Assembly (NCBI RefSeq): GCF_029846275.1
Contig: NZ_JARVWS010000001.1
Coordinates: forward strand, 434,001 to 498,000
Direction: 5' to 3'
Source: Nocardioides sp. CER19
Lineage (GTDB): Bacteria > Actinomycetota > Actinomycetes > Propionibacteriales > Nocardioidaceae
Length of the DNA stretch: 64,000 nucleotides
Shown here: positions 25,742 to 34,004 of the stretch, in pieces
Numbering within the stretch: position 1 is the stretch's first letter
Layout: each line of letters starts with the position of its first letter
Notes under the pieces: model-generated
Databases searched by the model: none
Told to the model about the DNA's origin: nothing
What the model saw: the letters and a program-made list of their open reading frames with translations, nothing else
Translations under genes and position numbers: made by a program

Positions 25742-25758
25742 TCTGGTCTGATGGGCGG

Positions 25759-26340
25759 ATGCTCCGCCGTGCCCTCGCCCTCGTCTTCGTGGCGGTCTGC
25801 GCTGTGGTGATCGGGCCGCAGGCGTCCGACGCCGCGGCCCCGGCCTGCCCGCGGCCGGCGCCCGCCGTGGCCGTGCAGCGCGCGACCGTGGTCTTCACCG
25901 GAGTGGTGACCACGTCGGCGGCCAGCGGCACCTCGTTCGTCCAGACTGTGCAGGTCGACCGGATCTACAAGGGTCAGGTCACCACCGCCAACGTGCGCGT
26001 CCGGACCACCGGCGGCACGTGCGGCCTCGGGAAGCTCACCGCCGGCGAGAGGTACGTCGTCATGGCGACGCCTGACGGCGACAGCTGGCTCGCCGGCCCG
26101 CGTTCGGGCACGGCCGCCGCGAGCGACGCCCTGCTGGCGCGCGTGCAGGCCCTCCTGGGGCCGGGCACCGCGCCCGCCCCGACGCCCACCCCGACGCAGG
26201 TGAGCTATGAGCAGGTCGGGGCCACCCACCCGCGGCCGTTCCTGCGGATGGCGGCACCGGGCTTCGCGCTCGTCATCGTCGGGTTCCTCGGCCTGGTCGT
26301 GTCGCGGCGCTGGCGACGCTCGGCCGCGGAACGGGCCTAG
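25759..26340 (+). CDS. Membrane-anchored extracytoplasmic protein, NTR/TIMP-like domain
   Basis: A 193-residue protein with a signal peptide (LRRALALVFVAVCAVVIGPQ, cleaved near SDA), a domain of about 100 residues and a C-terminal anchor (PGFALVIVGFLGLVV followed by RRWRR). The domain has a Cys near the start (ACPRP), the pattern VVFTGVV ... VDRIYKG ... VRTTGGTCGLGKLTAGERYVVMA, which resembles netrin/TIMP-like modules of bacterial surface proteins. A Pro/Thr linker precedes the anchor. An alternative GTG 21 bases upstream overlaps the HAD stop. Function unknown. The stop overlaps the convergent bpa stop by four bases. Confidence 0.72.
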   Translation: MLRRALALVFVAVCAVVIGPQASDAAAPACPRPAPAVAVQRATVVFTGVVTTSAASGTSFVQTVQVDRIYKGQVTTANVRVRTTGGTCGLGKLTAGERYVVMATPDGDSWLAGPRSGTAAASDALLARVQALLGPGTAPAPTPTPTQVSYEQVGATHPRPFLRMAAPGFALVIVGFLGLVVSRRWRRSAAERA

Positions 26341-26885
26341 AGGTACATCCCGCCCGCCTGGCCCGGCTGCGGCGGGCCCTGCGGCGCCCCCGGCTGCTGC
26401 GGCGGCTGGGGCTGCATCATCGCCTGCGGCAGGCTGCGGCGGATCTGCTCGAACTGGGCGCGGGCGGCGACCTGCTGGGCGTAGATGGCCGTCTGGATGC
26501 CGTGGAAGAGTCCCTCGAGCCAGCCGACGAGCTGCGCCTGGGCGATCCGGAGCTCGCCCTCGGACGGGACGCGGTCCTCGGTGAACGGCAAGGTGAGTCG
26601 ATCCAGCTCCTCGACGAGCTCGGGGGCGAGGCCCTGCTCGAGCTCCTTGATCGAGGACTGGTGGATCTCCTTGAGGCGGGTGCGGGAGGCCTCGTCGAGC
26701 GGCGCGGCCTTCACCTCCTCCAGGAGCTGGCGGATCATCGAGCCGATCCGCATGACCTTCGCGGGCTGCTCGACGAGCTCGGTGATGCTGCGCTCGTTGT
26801 CGTCCTCCGGCCCCTCGGCGGCGGGCTGCGGAATGGCGACCGGCCGACCGTCCGGGCCGATGACGACTACCTGGTCCTCGCTCAT
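26337..26885 (-). CDS. bpa: Bacterial proteasome activator Bpa (DUF2587)
   Basis: A 182-residue protein matching Bpa/PafE of mycobacteria, an ATP-independent ring that opens the 20S proteasome gate for unfolded proteins. The helical core is RSITELVEQPAKVMRIGSMI through IQTAIYAQQVAARAQFEQIR, followed by a Pro/Gln-rich flexible tail. The C-terminus ends GGMYL; the family uses a GQYL-type tail to dock into the proteasome alpha ring, so G-M-Y-L here keeps the Gly, Tyr and Leu but changes the Gln. Its presence implies that the genome encodes a 20S proteasome. ATG with a plausible upstream site. Confidence 0.92.
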   Translation of the reverse strand: MSEDQVVVIGPDGRPVAIPQPAAEGPEDDNERSITELVEQPAKVMRIGSMIRQLLEEVKAAPLDEASRTRLKEIHQSSIKELEQGLAPELVEELDRLTLPFTEDRVPSEGELRIAQAQLVGWLEGLFHGIQTAIYAQQVAARAQFEQIRRSLPQAMMQPQPPQQPGAPQGPPQPGQAGGMYL

Positions 26886-26899
26886 GGCACCCACAGTAG

Positions 26900-27877
26900 T
26901 CAGACGGTCAGGAGCAGCTTCCCGCTGTGCGCACCCGACGTCATCCGCTCGTGCGCGGCAGCGGCGCGGGCGAGCGGAAACGTGGTGTCGACGAGCGGGC
27001 GGATCGTGCCCGCCTCCATCAGCGGCCAGACGTGCTCGACGACCTCGGCGCAGATCGCCGCCTTGCCGCGCGGGCCGTCGGTCGGGCGGCTGCGCAGGGT
27101 GGTGCCCATGACGGAGCCGCGCTTGCGCATCAGCCCGTTGATGTCGAGCTCGGCCTTGGCGCCGCCCTGCAGCCCGATGATGGCCAGGCGGCCGCCGTCG
27201 GCGAGGGCGTCGAGGTTGCGGGCGAGGTACTTCGCGCCCATGTTGTCGAGGATGACGTCGGCGCCGCCGTGCTCCTGGGCGACCGCGACGAAGTCCTCCT
27301 CCTGGTAGTCGATCGTCACGTCGGCACCGAGCTGTCGGCAGAGCTCGCGCTTCGCCTCGGTGCCCGCGGTCGTGAGGACGGTGACGCCGAGCGCCTTGCC
27401 GAGCTGGATCGCGAAGCTGCCGATCCCGCCCGCGCCACCGTGGACGAGCAGCGTCTCGCCGGGCTGCATCCGCGCCGTCATGACGAGGTTCGACCAGACG
27501 GTGCAGGCCACCTCTGGGAGGGCCGCCGCCTCGACCAGGGGTACGCCGGCCGGCGCCCGCATCACCTGGCCGGCCGGGACGACCACCTTCTCGGCGTACC
27601 CGCCGCCCGCGAGCAGCGCGCACACCTCGTCACCGATCGTCCAGCCGGTGACGCCCTCGCCGAGCGCGGCGACGGTGCCGCTGCACTCCATGCCGATGAT
27701 GTCGGAGGCGCCGGGCGGCGGCGGGTAGAACCCCTGCCGCTGCAGCAGGTCGGCCCGGTTGAGGCCGGCGGCGACCACGTCGAGGAGGACCTCGCCGGGT
27801 CCGGGCGACGGGTCGGGCAGATCGGTGACGGTGAGGACTTCGGGGTCTCCGGGCTCGGTGACGACGATCGCTCGCAT
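26900..27877 (-). CDS. NAD(P)H-quinone oxidoreductase (PIG3-like, MDR superfamily)
   Basis: A 325-residue medium-chain dehydrogenase/reductase without the zinc ligands of alcohol dehydrogenases. The N-terminal GroES-like domain contains AGLNRADLLQRQGFYPPPPGA, diagnostic of the PIG3/quinone oxidoreductase group. The Rossmann domain has VHGGAGGIGSFAIQLGKALG for NADPH. It reduces quinones or enones. The bpa gene follows 14 bases later on the same strand, so the two may be co-transcribed. Confidence 0.93.
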   Translation of the reverse strand: MRAIVVTEPGDPEVLTVTDLPDPSPGPGEVLLDVVAAGLNRADLLQRQGFYPPPPGASDIIGMECSGTVAALGEGVTGWTIGDEVCALLAGGGYAEKVVVPAGQVMRAPAGVPLVEAAALPEVACTVWSNLVMTARMQPGETLLVHGGAGGIGSFAIQLGKALGVTVLTTAGTEAKRELCRQLGADVTIDYQEEDFVAVAQEHGGADVILDNMGAKYLARNLDALADGGRLAIIGLQGGAKAELDINGLMRKRGSVMGTTLRSRPTDGPRGKAAICAEVVEHVWPLMEAGTIRPLVDTTFPLARAAAAHERMTSGAHSGKLLLTV

Positions 27878-27887
27878 GGACCTCAGG

Positions 27888-28046
27888 CTAGGAGGCGGGT
27901 CCTGACGTCGGCTCGGTGCCGGGGCGCTCGACCGCGTCGGGACGCGTCGGGCCGGTGCTCCGTCCGGGAACGCGGGCCGCGGTCGTCACGGAGTAGGCGG
28001 GGGTGAAGGGCCGCAGCGGCGGCTTGCTGGGAATCGCTTTGGACAT
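27888..28046 (-). CDS. Possible small Pro-rich protein (52 aa)
   Basis: A 52-codon frame starting ATG-AGC-AAG and rich in Pro, Arg, Ser and Thr (MSKAIPSKPPLRPFTPAYSV at the start). GAGG lies about 9 bases upstream and TAGAGT further upstream could be a -10 box. It ends 10 bases before the quinone reductase ATG on the same strand. No known family is recognised, and Pro/Arg richness is what random frames give at this GC, so it may not be real. If it is not a gene, the 290-base gap holds only the promoter for the reductase. Confidence 0.3.
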   Translation of the reverse strand: MSKAIPSKPPLRPFTPAYSVTTAARVPGRSTGPTRPDAVERPGTEPTSGPAS

Positions 28047-28167
28047 GCGGGAGGGCCTCGGGGGAGTGGTGCGGGGTGGTGCACTTGGTGCCAATAAGTC
28101 GGCAGACTCTACGTCCGACCTGAGGGGTCGTGCGAAATCAGGTGCCGTCCTCGCGAGGCGATCTGCA

Positions 28168-28725
28168 TCACGCCAGGTCGCGCAGGTCGGTCCACGTGTC
28201 GACGTCGCGGTGCTCGTCGCCGACGGCGGCGACCTCCGCGAGGTCGAGCGGCCCGAGCAGCCGCCACAGGGCGAGATCGTGCTGGTGCTCGTGGTCGGGA
28301 CGGATCTCCCGCAGCCGGCTCGTAGCGACCACCAGGGCGAGCTGGCGTCGCCCGTCGGGTCCGACGAGGACGCTGCCGTCGCGCCCGTCGGCGGCGTCGG
28401 TGAGCCGCCGCAGGGTGCCCATGGTCAGTCGCGGCATGTCGACGGCCACCGCGGCGACGTACGCCGGCGGGTCCAGGAGCGCGTCGACGCCGGTGAGCAG
28501 CCCGGCCGCCGGGCCGCCGTAGCGGGGGCTCTCGCGGGTGAACGTCACCGGCCGCTCGGTCGGGACCGGGTCGCCGACGACGACCACCTCGCGGGCGTCG
28601 ACCACGGCGTCGAGCGCCCACTCGAGCAGCGTGCGGCCGCCGACCTCGATCCCCGCCTTGTCGACGCCGTCGAGCCGGGAGCCACGTCCGCCGGCGAGCA
28701 CGACGGCGGACCAGGGCAGCAGCAC
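28168..28725 (-). CDS. mobA: Molybdenum cofactor guanylyltransferase-like protein
   Basis: A 185-residue nucleotidyltransferase with the MobA signature VVLAGGRGSRLDGVDKAGIEVGGRTLLEW (GTP-binding loop and catalytic Lys) and VAAVAVDMPRLT carrying the metal-binding Asp. MobA attaches GMP to molybdopterin. Related MobA-like NTP-transferases (for example MocA) differ mainly in loops, so the precise nucleotide is inferred. GTG start, 22 bases from the divergent nitrilase gene. Confidence 0.85.
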   Translation of the reverse strand: MLLPWSAVVLAGGRGSRLDGVDKAGIEVGGRTLLEWALDAVVDAREVVVVGDPVPTERPVTFTRESPRYGGPAAGLLTGVDALLDPPAYVAAVAVDMPRLTMGTLRRLTDAADGRDGSVLVGPDGRRQLALVVATSRLREIRPDHEHQHDLALWRLLGPLDLAEVAAVGDEHRDVDTWTDLRDLA

Positions 28726-28747
28726 GGGACCACCCTAGAGTGGCGGC

Positions 28748-29518
28748 ATGACCGCGTGGGACTCGCTCGACGTCGCCCTGGTGCAGGCCGCGGCCGACCT
28801 CGTGCCGGACAAGAACCGGGCTCGCCTCGACGAGCTCGCCCCGACCGGGACGGACCTGGTCGTGCTCCCCGAGGCGTTCGCCCGCGACTTCGGGCCGATC
28901 ACCGACGACCTCGGGCCCGACGCCGAGCCGCTGGACGGGCCGTTCGCGACCGAGCTGGCCCGAGTGGCCGCGGACCGAGGCAGCACAGTGGTGGCCGGGA
29001 TGTTCGAGGCGACCGACACCCACCCGTTCAACACGCTGCTCGCGACCGACGGCGCCACGCAGCGCAGCTATCGCAAGATCCACCTCTACGACTCCTTCGG
29101 CTACCGCGAGTCCGACCGGCTCAGCGCCGGGTCGATCGAGCCCGCGCTGGTCGAGGTCGGTGGCGCCACCCTCGGCCTGATGACCTGCTACGACCTCCGC
29201 TTCCCCGAGCTCGCCCGCGCGCTGGTCGCGGCCGGCGCGGAGATCCTCGTCGTGCCGGCGGCCTGGGTCGCCGGCGAGCGCAAGGTCGACCACTGGCGGA
29301 CACTGGTGCGGGCGCGAGCCATCGAGAACACGGCCTACGTCGTCGCGGCCGGTCAGCCCGCCCCCCGCTACTGCGGCCACTCGCTGGTCGTCGACCCGCT
29401 CGGCGACGTCCTCGCGGAGGCCGGCGACGGCGAGGAGACCGTGACCGCGCGGCTGGAGCGGTCGGTGCTCGACCGAGCGCGGGAGGTCAATCCCAGCCTC
29501 GCCAACCGGCGCATGTGA
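28748..29518 (+). CDS. Carbon-nitrogen hydrolase (nitrilase superfamily)
   Basis: A 256-residue amidase with the complete Glu-Lys-Cys triad: VVLPEAFARDF (Glu42), YRKIHLYD (Lys) and TCYDLRFPELAR (Cys). This resembles the Nit1/omega-amidase group, which cleaves damaged or small amides such as deaminated glutathione or alpha-ketoglutaramate. The final segment RENTAYV-like (RAIENTAYVVAAGQP) is standard. It is followed, 33 bases downstream, by a membrane protein gene. Confidence 0.93.
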   Translation: MTAWDSLDVALVQAAADLVPDKNRARLDELAPTGTDLVVLPEAFARDFGPITDDLGPDAEPLDGPFATELARVAADRGSTVVAGMFEATDTHPFNTLLATDGATQRSYRKIHLYDSFGYRESDRLSAGSIEPALVEVGGATLGLMTCYDLRFPELARALVAAGAEILVVPAAWVAGERKVDHWRTLVRARAIENTAYVVAAGQPAPRYCGHSLVVDPLGDVLAEAGDGEETVTARLERSVLDRAREVNPSLANRRM

Positions 29519-29551
29519 CCAGTCGGTAGTGGTCCTCTAACCTTGGCTGCC

Positions 29552-30757
29552 GTGAGCAGAGCCGCCCCCCGTCGTCGAGCCGAACCGGTTCGCGGTCGAG
29601 GCGGACGGCGAGCCGCCCAGCGCCGCCCGGCGAACGGTCACCCGACCGATGTGCGGCGGACGGAGCGGGTACCAGCGGTCATCGACCACCTCGATCCGCC
29701 GGTCCGGCGCAACATCGCGCTCGAGGGCCCGGCCGCGCCGGCCGCCGTCGAGCCGGCCGAGAGCACCCAGGCCCCGATCTACGAGATCGTGCTCTGGGTC
29801 CTCGTCGTCGCCGGCGGGCTCGCCGCCCTTGCGGCAGGCATCCTCCCGCGGGGGCCGGAGTGGCTCCCCGGCGCAGGCTCGGTGGCCATCGCGACCGCCT
29901 ACACCTGGGTCCTCGCGGCCCGTACCGGCGGGCGCCCGGTCGTCTTCAGCGCGCTGACGCTCGCCGTCGGGGCCCTCACGCTGGTGCTCGACCGCGCTGA
30001 CCTGCGCACCGGAGCGGCGGTCGTGACGGCCGCGGTCGCGGCGGTGCTCGGCGTGGTCATCACGGTGCCGGCCGTGCGGTTCTGGGACGCCGTACGAGAG
30101 ACCTGCATCGCTGTCGTCGTCGCCGGTATCGGCGCGGTCGCGGTGCTCGGCTTCGAGCCGGAGGTCGACGTGACCAGGTTCGAGTACGCCGCCCTCGTCC
30201 TCGCCCTGCTGTGCGCGTTCACGCTGGTCTACCGGCTCGGCGCCGGTCTCCACGGGCTCGGCTCGCGCGGGCTCTTCATCGTGCTCTTCGGCGCCGTCGT
30301 CCTCGTGGTGACGCTGCTCTACGCGGAGATGCTGCGCCGCTACGGCACCCACGATCTCGTCAACACGCTGCTCGAGGGTGTGCACTGGAGCCGCGACCAC
30401 CTCGGCGCTTTCCCGCGCCCGATCGAGGCGGTCCTGGGCGTGCCGGCGCTGGTCTGGGGCACCCACATGCGGGCCCGCCGCCGGCAGGGCTGGTGGGTGT
30501 GCGCCTTCGGCGTCGCCGGCACCGCCGCCGTCGCCGACTCGCTGGTCAACCCGGCGATCTCGGTCACCGAGTCCGCGCTGTCGGTGCTCTACGGCCTCGT
30601 GGTCGGTCTGCTGATCGGGTACGTCGTCATCCGCATCGACCTCGCCCTGACCGGGGCCGGTGGCGGGAAGCGCGCCGTCGGCCGCCGTGGACGTCGCGCC
30701 GAGGAGGCCGAGCACGCCGTCCGGCCGGAGCCCAAGCGGACCGACGCGCTCCTCTGA
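29552..30757 (+). CDS. Polytopic membrane protein of unknown function
   Basis: A 401-residue protein with a basic N-terminal tail of about 65 residues (many Arg) and then about eight to ten hydrophobic segments (YEIVLWVLVVAGGLAALAAG, VVFSALTLAVGALTLVL, YAALVLALLCAFTLVYRLG, LFIVLFGAVVLVVTLLYAEM and others). A conserved-looking loop is EGVHWSRDHLGAFPRPIEA. I do not recognise a family. The start is the GTG before SRAAPRRR; a TTG nine bases earlier is the alternative. The C-terminus is basic and cytoplasmic by charge. The biotin carrier gene follows. Confidence 0.75.
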   Translation: MSRAAPRRRAEPVRGRGGRRAAQRRPANGHPTDVRRTERVPAVIDHLDPPVRRNIALEGPAAPAAVEPAESTQAPIYEIVLWVLVVAGGLAALAAGILPRGPEWLPGAGSVAIATAYTWVLAARTGGRPVVFSALTLAVGALTLVLDRADLRTGAAVVTAAVAAVLGVVITVPAVRFWDAVRETCIAVVVAGIGAVAVLGFEPEVDVTRFEYAALVLALLCAFTLVYRLGAGLHGLGSRGLFIVLFGAVVLVVTLLYAEMLRRYGTHDLVNTLLEGVHWSRDHLGAFPRPIEAVLGVPALVWGTHMRARRRQGWWVCAFGVAGTAAVADSLVNPAISVTESALSVLYGLVVGLLIGYVVIRIDLALTGAGGGKRAVGRRGRRAEEAEHAVRPEPKRTDALL

Positions 30758-30832
30758 GCCTGCTCTGCTGACCGGCCGGTGACGCCCTACGCGCCGGTAA
30801 CGGATAGCGTCCGGGGTGTGCCGAGGGAGAGT

Positions 30833-31048
30833 GTGACCGCGATCGTCGCGGAGATGGTCGCCAATGTCATCGAGGTGTCGGTCGAGGTCGGCGCCTCCGT
30901 CGCGGCCGGTGACGCCGTCGCGTTGCTGGAGTCGATGAAGATGGAGATCCCCGTCATCTCCGAGCACGGCGGCGTCGTACGCGCCATCAAGGTCGCGCCT
31001 GGCGACGTCGTCCAGGAGGGCGACGTGCTGGTCGAGCTGACCACCTGA
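30833..31048 (+). CDS. Biotin/lipoyl-attachment carrier protein (71 aa)
   Basis: A 71-residue single biotinyl domain. The biotin lysine is K36 in LLESMKMEIPV. It matches the small actinobacterial biotinylated protein exemplified by mycobacterial TB7.3, in length and in the start AEMVANVIEVSVEVG. It would carry carboxyl groups or serve an acyl-CoA carboxylase complex; no carboxylase gene is adjacent. GTG at 30833 is chosen because AGGGAGA lies just upstream and the length fits; GTG at 30818 is the alternative. Confidence 0.92.
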   Translation: MTAIVAEMVANVIEVSVEVGASVAAGDAVALLESMKMEIPVISEHGGVVRAIKVAPGDVVQEGDVLVELTT

Positions 31049-31069
31049 CGCCCCTGTTCCTCCCGCTCA

Positions 31070-31102
31070 GAAGCCCCTGTCGCAGCCGCGCGCGGGGGCT
31101 TC
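31070..31102 (+). terminator. Hairpin after the biotin carrier gene
   Basis: GAAGCCCC and GGGGCTTC pair perfectly (8 bp) across a 17-base GC-rich loop, starting 22 bases past the stop. No long T-run. Confidence 0.6.
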
Positions 31103-31218
31103 CGATCATGGGGTCCCGGGCCGGACTAGTCCTTTCTTGTGTCGATGCCTGAACCGTCAACAACAACCGGATTGCCGCGAGTTCTGCTCCTTATGGTTCC
31201 GGGAGCCTGGCTCGAAGC

Positions 31219-31279
31219 GTGAGCCATGTGCCACGTCTCTCGGGACGTTGCCACCGGGGAAATTCCCGGCATGGCTCAC
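31219..31279 (+). promoter_or_regulatory. Structured leader of the large Ig-repeat gene
   Basis: GTGAGCCATG (31219-31228) pairs exactly with CATGGCTCAC (31270-31279). The enclosed 41 bases can form two smaller hairpins (ACGTC/GACGT and CCGGG/CCCGG). The structure ends 24 bases before the ATG, just ahead of the GGAAGGA ribosome site, so it probably lies in the 5' leader. It does not match a riboswitch class that I recognise. The rest of the 254-base gap carries no ORF. Confidence 0.45.
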
Positions 31280-31302
31280 ACATCCGGAAGGAATCACCAA
31301 GA

Positions 31303-33735
31303 ATGAACAGCAGCGGCATCAAGCGGGGACTCGCGGCTTCCGCGATCTCTGCGCTCGCGGTTGTCGGCGTTCCGTGCGCGGCCTTCGCCGCCCCGTCGAC
31401 TGACGCTTACACCATCACCCTGACCCCCTCCGCCACGTCGGTCTCCACCGGCGACGCGGTGTCCTACAAGGTCGAGGCCAAGAAGGCTGACGGCACCGCC
31501 GCCACCGGCGACGTCACCATCAACCTCTCGGCGGCCGTGTCCGGCACCGAGGCTGCGGGTGACGTTGTCATCAACGGCACCGGCGTCGCTCTGGACGGCA
31601 CGCAGGACAAGAACATCGTCGCCCCGTCGTTCGACGTCGCGGCCGGCAGCACCTTCACGGTGTCGTCGAAGGTCACCGCCACGGTCTCCGTCAAGGCGAC
31701 CGCCAACGGCGCGGCCAAGAGCTCCTCCTTCGTGGTCGGTGGCGACAAGGTCGGCAACGACAACATCAAGACCATCTCCGCCTCGTCGGTGCCCGCCTCG
31801 CTCTACGCCGCGGACAGCGCGACCGTCGACCTGAAGGCGCTCGACGCCAGCGGCTTCGGCGTGCAGGGCGCTCAGCTCTCCTACACCCTCGACAACGGCG
31901 CCAAGACGGCCGTGCCCGGCGGTGCCACCGCCGAGGGCTCGTACACCCGCAGCATCACCCTCAGCAACGCCGTCGGTTCGCACACCCTCAAGGTGTGGGC
32001 CGACCAGACGACCGGCGACAACACCCCGGCCGCGGACGCGTCCGAGCCGGTCGCGACCATCAGCTGGACCGTCGTCGCCACCCCGTCGCTCGCCCTCAAC
32101 ACGGCTGGCTTCTCGTCCACCGCTCCGGTCGCCGGGCTGCTGCCCGCCGACGAGGCCGTCACCGTCCCGGTGACCGTCAAGGTCGACGACGTCTCCGGTA
32201 CGCGCAAGGTTGCCGCGGGCACCCCGGTCGCCATCGACGTGACCGTCGGCGGCGGCGACACCGTCCGTTACCCGGCCACCACCGACGCCAACGGTCTCGC
32301 GACCGTCTCGGTGCAGGTGACCAAGGCCCAGGCGGTCGACGGCGACAGCGTCTACGCCGAGCTCTACGCGTCCAAGAGCCCGCTCGCGGGTCAGGGCAGC
32401 TTCGTCGACGACGCCACCATCGCGACGTTCGATGCCCGCCAGGCCGAGGTCAAGCTGCTCGGCAACGGCGGCCTCACCAACCTGCAGGCCACGCGCGGCG
32501 GCACCGTCAGCGTCCAGGTCGAGGTCTCCGACCAGTTCGGCAAGCCCGTTGCTGGCGACGTCCTCAGCGCCGTGATCACCGGTGCGAACCCGACCGCGGC
32601 CGGTACGCCGAAGCAGGTCACGACCAACGCCGCCGGCCAGGCGACCCTGTCCTACGCGGACACCGCGACCGCTGGTGGCGACACCATCGTGTTCTCGGAC
32701 ACCACCCACACCGGCACCACGGGCGCGACCTTCACGGTCCAGTTCGTCAAGTCGACCGCCGTGGCCGCCATCACCGCGACCGCCGTCGCGGCTGGCACCC
32801 ACACGGTCGACTCGGTCAACACCGGCTCTGCCTACACCGTCCGTGTCGCCAACGCCGACGGTGTCGCGCTGACGAACACGAACGTGACCTTCACGACGAA
32901 CCTCGGCTTCATCGAGGACGCCAAGGGCAACAAGGGCACGTCCGCCACGGTCAAGACCGACGGCAACGGTGACGCCACCGTCAAGGTCGGCTCGACCAAG
33001 GTCGGTGAGCAGACCGTCAGCGTCACCGCCGGTGCGGCTCCCGCCAAGGCCTTCGACAAGCAGACCTACACGGTCGGCAACTTCTACGGCTTCACGGTCA
33101 ACGCTCCGGCGGAGCTCGTCGAGGGTGGCACCGCCAAGGTGACCGCCACGGCGACGGACCGCTTCGGCAACCCGCGCTCCAACGAGGACGTCTACGCCAC
33201 GCAGACCGGCGCCGGCTCTTTCAGCAGCGGCGTTTCGTCGCTGTGGGGCACCACGGGCCCCGACGGCTCGGTCTCCTTCACCCTGTCGGCGGGCTCCGCT
33301 GCGGGTGCGGGTTCCGTGACGCTGGACCCGGGCTACGCCGCGATCGGCACCCCGGCCGCGGACGCCACGGTGTCGGCTTACGCCGGTCCGGTGACCTCGA
33401 AGTACGCGGTCAAGGCCCCGGTCGTCGTGACCCCGCCGGCCAAGCCCACCCCGGTGACCCCGAAGGCGATCTCCGCGTCGCTCAAGGCCACCAGCGGTTC
33501 GGCTCGTGACATCCTCGCCGTCTCGGCCGCTGCGCCGAACGGCACGACCGTCACGCTGTACAAGAAGGTCAAGGGTCAGTTCGTCAAGGTGACCGCTGGC
33601 ACGATCTCCGCCGGCAAGAAGGTGTTCCGCATCAAGGACGCCAACGGCAACAAGAAGTCGACCACCTACAAGGCCGTCGTCTCCGCCAGCAAGACCACCA
33701 AGGCCGCCTCGACCGCCGCCAAGTCGGTCAAGTGA
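31303..33735 (+). CDS. Large secreted Ig-repeat (Big-1-like) surface protein
   Basis: An 810-residue exported protein. A signal peptide (IKRGLAASAISALAVVGVP, cleaved near AFA-AP at residue 29) precedes about seven beta-sandwich repeats of 80-100 residues. Several carry the bacterial Ig (Big-1/invasin) turn D-A-N-G-L-A-T-V, T-N-A-A-G-Q-A-T-L or T-D-G-N-G-D-A-T-V. The C-terminal 100 residues are a Lys-rich domain (VTLYKKVKGQFVKVTAG). No LPxTG or anchor helix. Codon use differs from the surroundings: many GCT, GGT and AAG codons, as in highly expressed actinobacterial genes, so this may be an abundant wall or S-layer-type protein. GGAAGGA precedes the ATG. Confidence 0.88.
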   Translation: MNSSGIKRGLAASAISALAVVGVPCAAFAAPSTDAYTITLTPSATSVSTGDAVSYKVEAKKADGTAATGDVTINLSAAVSGTEAAGDVVINGTGVALDGTQDKNIVAPSFDVAAGSTFTVSSKVTATVSVKATANGAAKSSSFVVGGDKVGNDNIKTISASSVPASLYAADSATVDLKALDASGFGVQGAQLSYTLDNGAKTAVPGGATAEGSYTRSITLSNAVGSHTLKVWADQTTGDNTPAADASEPVATISWTVVATPSLALNTAGFSSTAPVAGLLPADEAVTVPVTVKVDDVSGTRKVAAGTPVAIDVTVGGGDTVRYPATTDANGLATVSVQVTKAQAVDGDSVYAELYASKSPLAGQGSFVDDATIATFDARQAEVKLLGNGGLTNLQATRGGTVSVQVEVSDQFGKPVAGDVLSAVITGANPTAAGTPKQVTTNAAGQATLSYADTATAGGDTIVFSDTTHTGTTGATFTVQFVKSTAVAAITATAVAAGTHTVDSVNTGSAYTVRVANADGVALTNTNVTFTTNLGFIEDAKGNKGTSATVKTDGNGDATVKVGSTKVGEQTVSVTAGAAPAKAFDKQTYTVGNFYGFTVNAPAELVEGGTAKVTATATDRFGNPRSNEDVYATQTGAGSFSSGVSSLWGTTGPDGSVSFTLSAGSAAGAGSVTLDPGYAAIGTPAADATVSAYAGPVTSKYAVKAPVVVTPPAKPTPVTPKAISASLKATSGSARDILAVSAAAPNGTTVTLYKKVKGQFVKVTAGTISAGKKVFRIKDANGNKKSTTYKAVVSASKTTKAASTAAKSVK

Positions 33736-33740
33736 CCTAC

Positions 33741-33780
33741 GGAGTGGGGTTCCGGAGCTGAGGCTCCGGAGCCCCACTCC
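33741..33780 (+). terminator. Strong 18-bp hairpin terminator of the Ig-repeat gene
   Basis: GGAGTGGGG-T-TCCGGAGC pairs with GCTCCGGA-G-CCCCACTCC around a TGAG loop, with a single T/G wobble. It begins 5 bases after the stop codon. Confidence 0.85.
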
Positions 33781-33787
33781 TCATGCC

Positions 33788-33813
33788 GGGGGACCCATCT
33801 CCCGGAGTCCCCC
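33788..33813. terminator. Second, smaller hairpin
   Basis: GGGGGAC and GTCCCCC (7 bp) with a 12-base loop, directly after the stronger terminator. Confidence 0.5.
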
Positions 33814-33852
33814 TGCTGCACCACAAACGAATAACCCCCGGGACCAAGGACG

Positions 33853-33902
33853 CGGTCCGGACCGTTCAACAGTTTGCCGCTGCGAGAGATCGGTCCGGAC
33901 CG
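33853..33902. promoter_or_regulatory. Two copies of a 12-bp palindrome
   Basis: CGGTCCGGACCG occurs at 33853-33864 and again at 33891-33902, 38 bp apart centre to centre. Each is perfectly symmetric. They lie in the 323-base stretch between the Ig-repeat gene and the convergent regulator gene, which otherwise holds only hairpins. They may be operators or the arms of an RNA. Confidence 0.4.
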
Positions 33903-33977
33903 CCCCTGTCACCTTAGTGGTGGATTTCGCCGTTACACAGGCGAAGACCACCTGCGAGTTTCGGTATCCGGTTTCAC

Positions 33978-34004
33978 GGGCCTTCATGTGGAGGCCCATT
34001 TTCC
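33978..34004 (+). terminator. Rho-independent terminator with T-run
   Basis: GGGCCT and AGGCCC (6 bp) around an 8-base loop, followed by ATTTTCC on the plus strand. This is the only hairpin here with a T-run. The upstream plus-strand gene is already terminated at 33741-33780, so this one may end a separate short transcript. Confidence 0.5.

Noticed and set aside
31103..31302. A ydaO-type (c-di-AMP) riboswitch before the surface protein gene
   Set aside because: Such riboswitches often precede actinobacterial wall genes, but the conserved core segments I remember are not present here.
31294..33777. An 827-codon open frame antisense to the Ig-repeat gene
   Set aside because: The plus-strand frame has a signal peptide, repeats and a matched terminator. 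The antisense product is a Gly/Arg/Asp-rich shadow.
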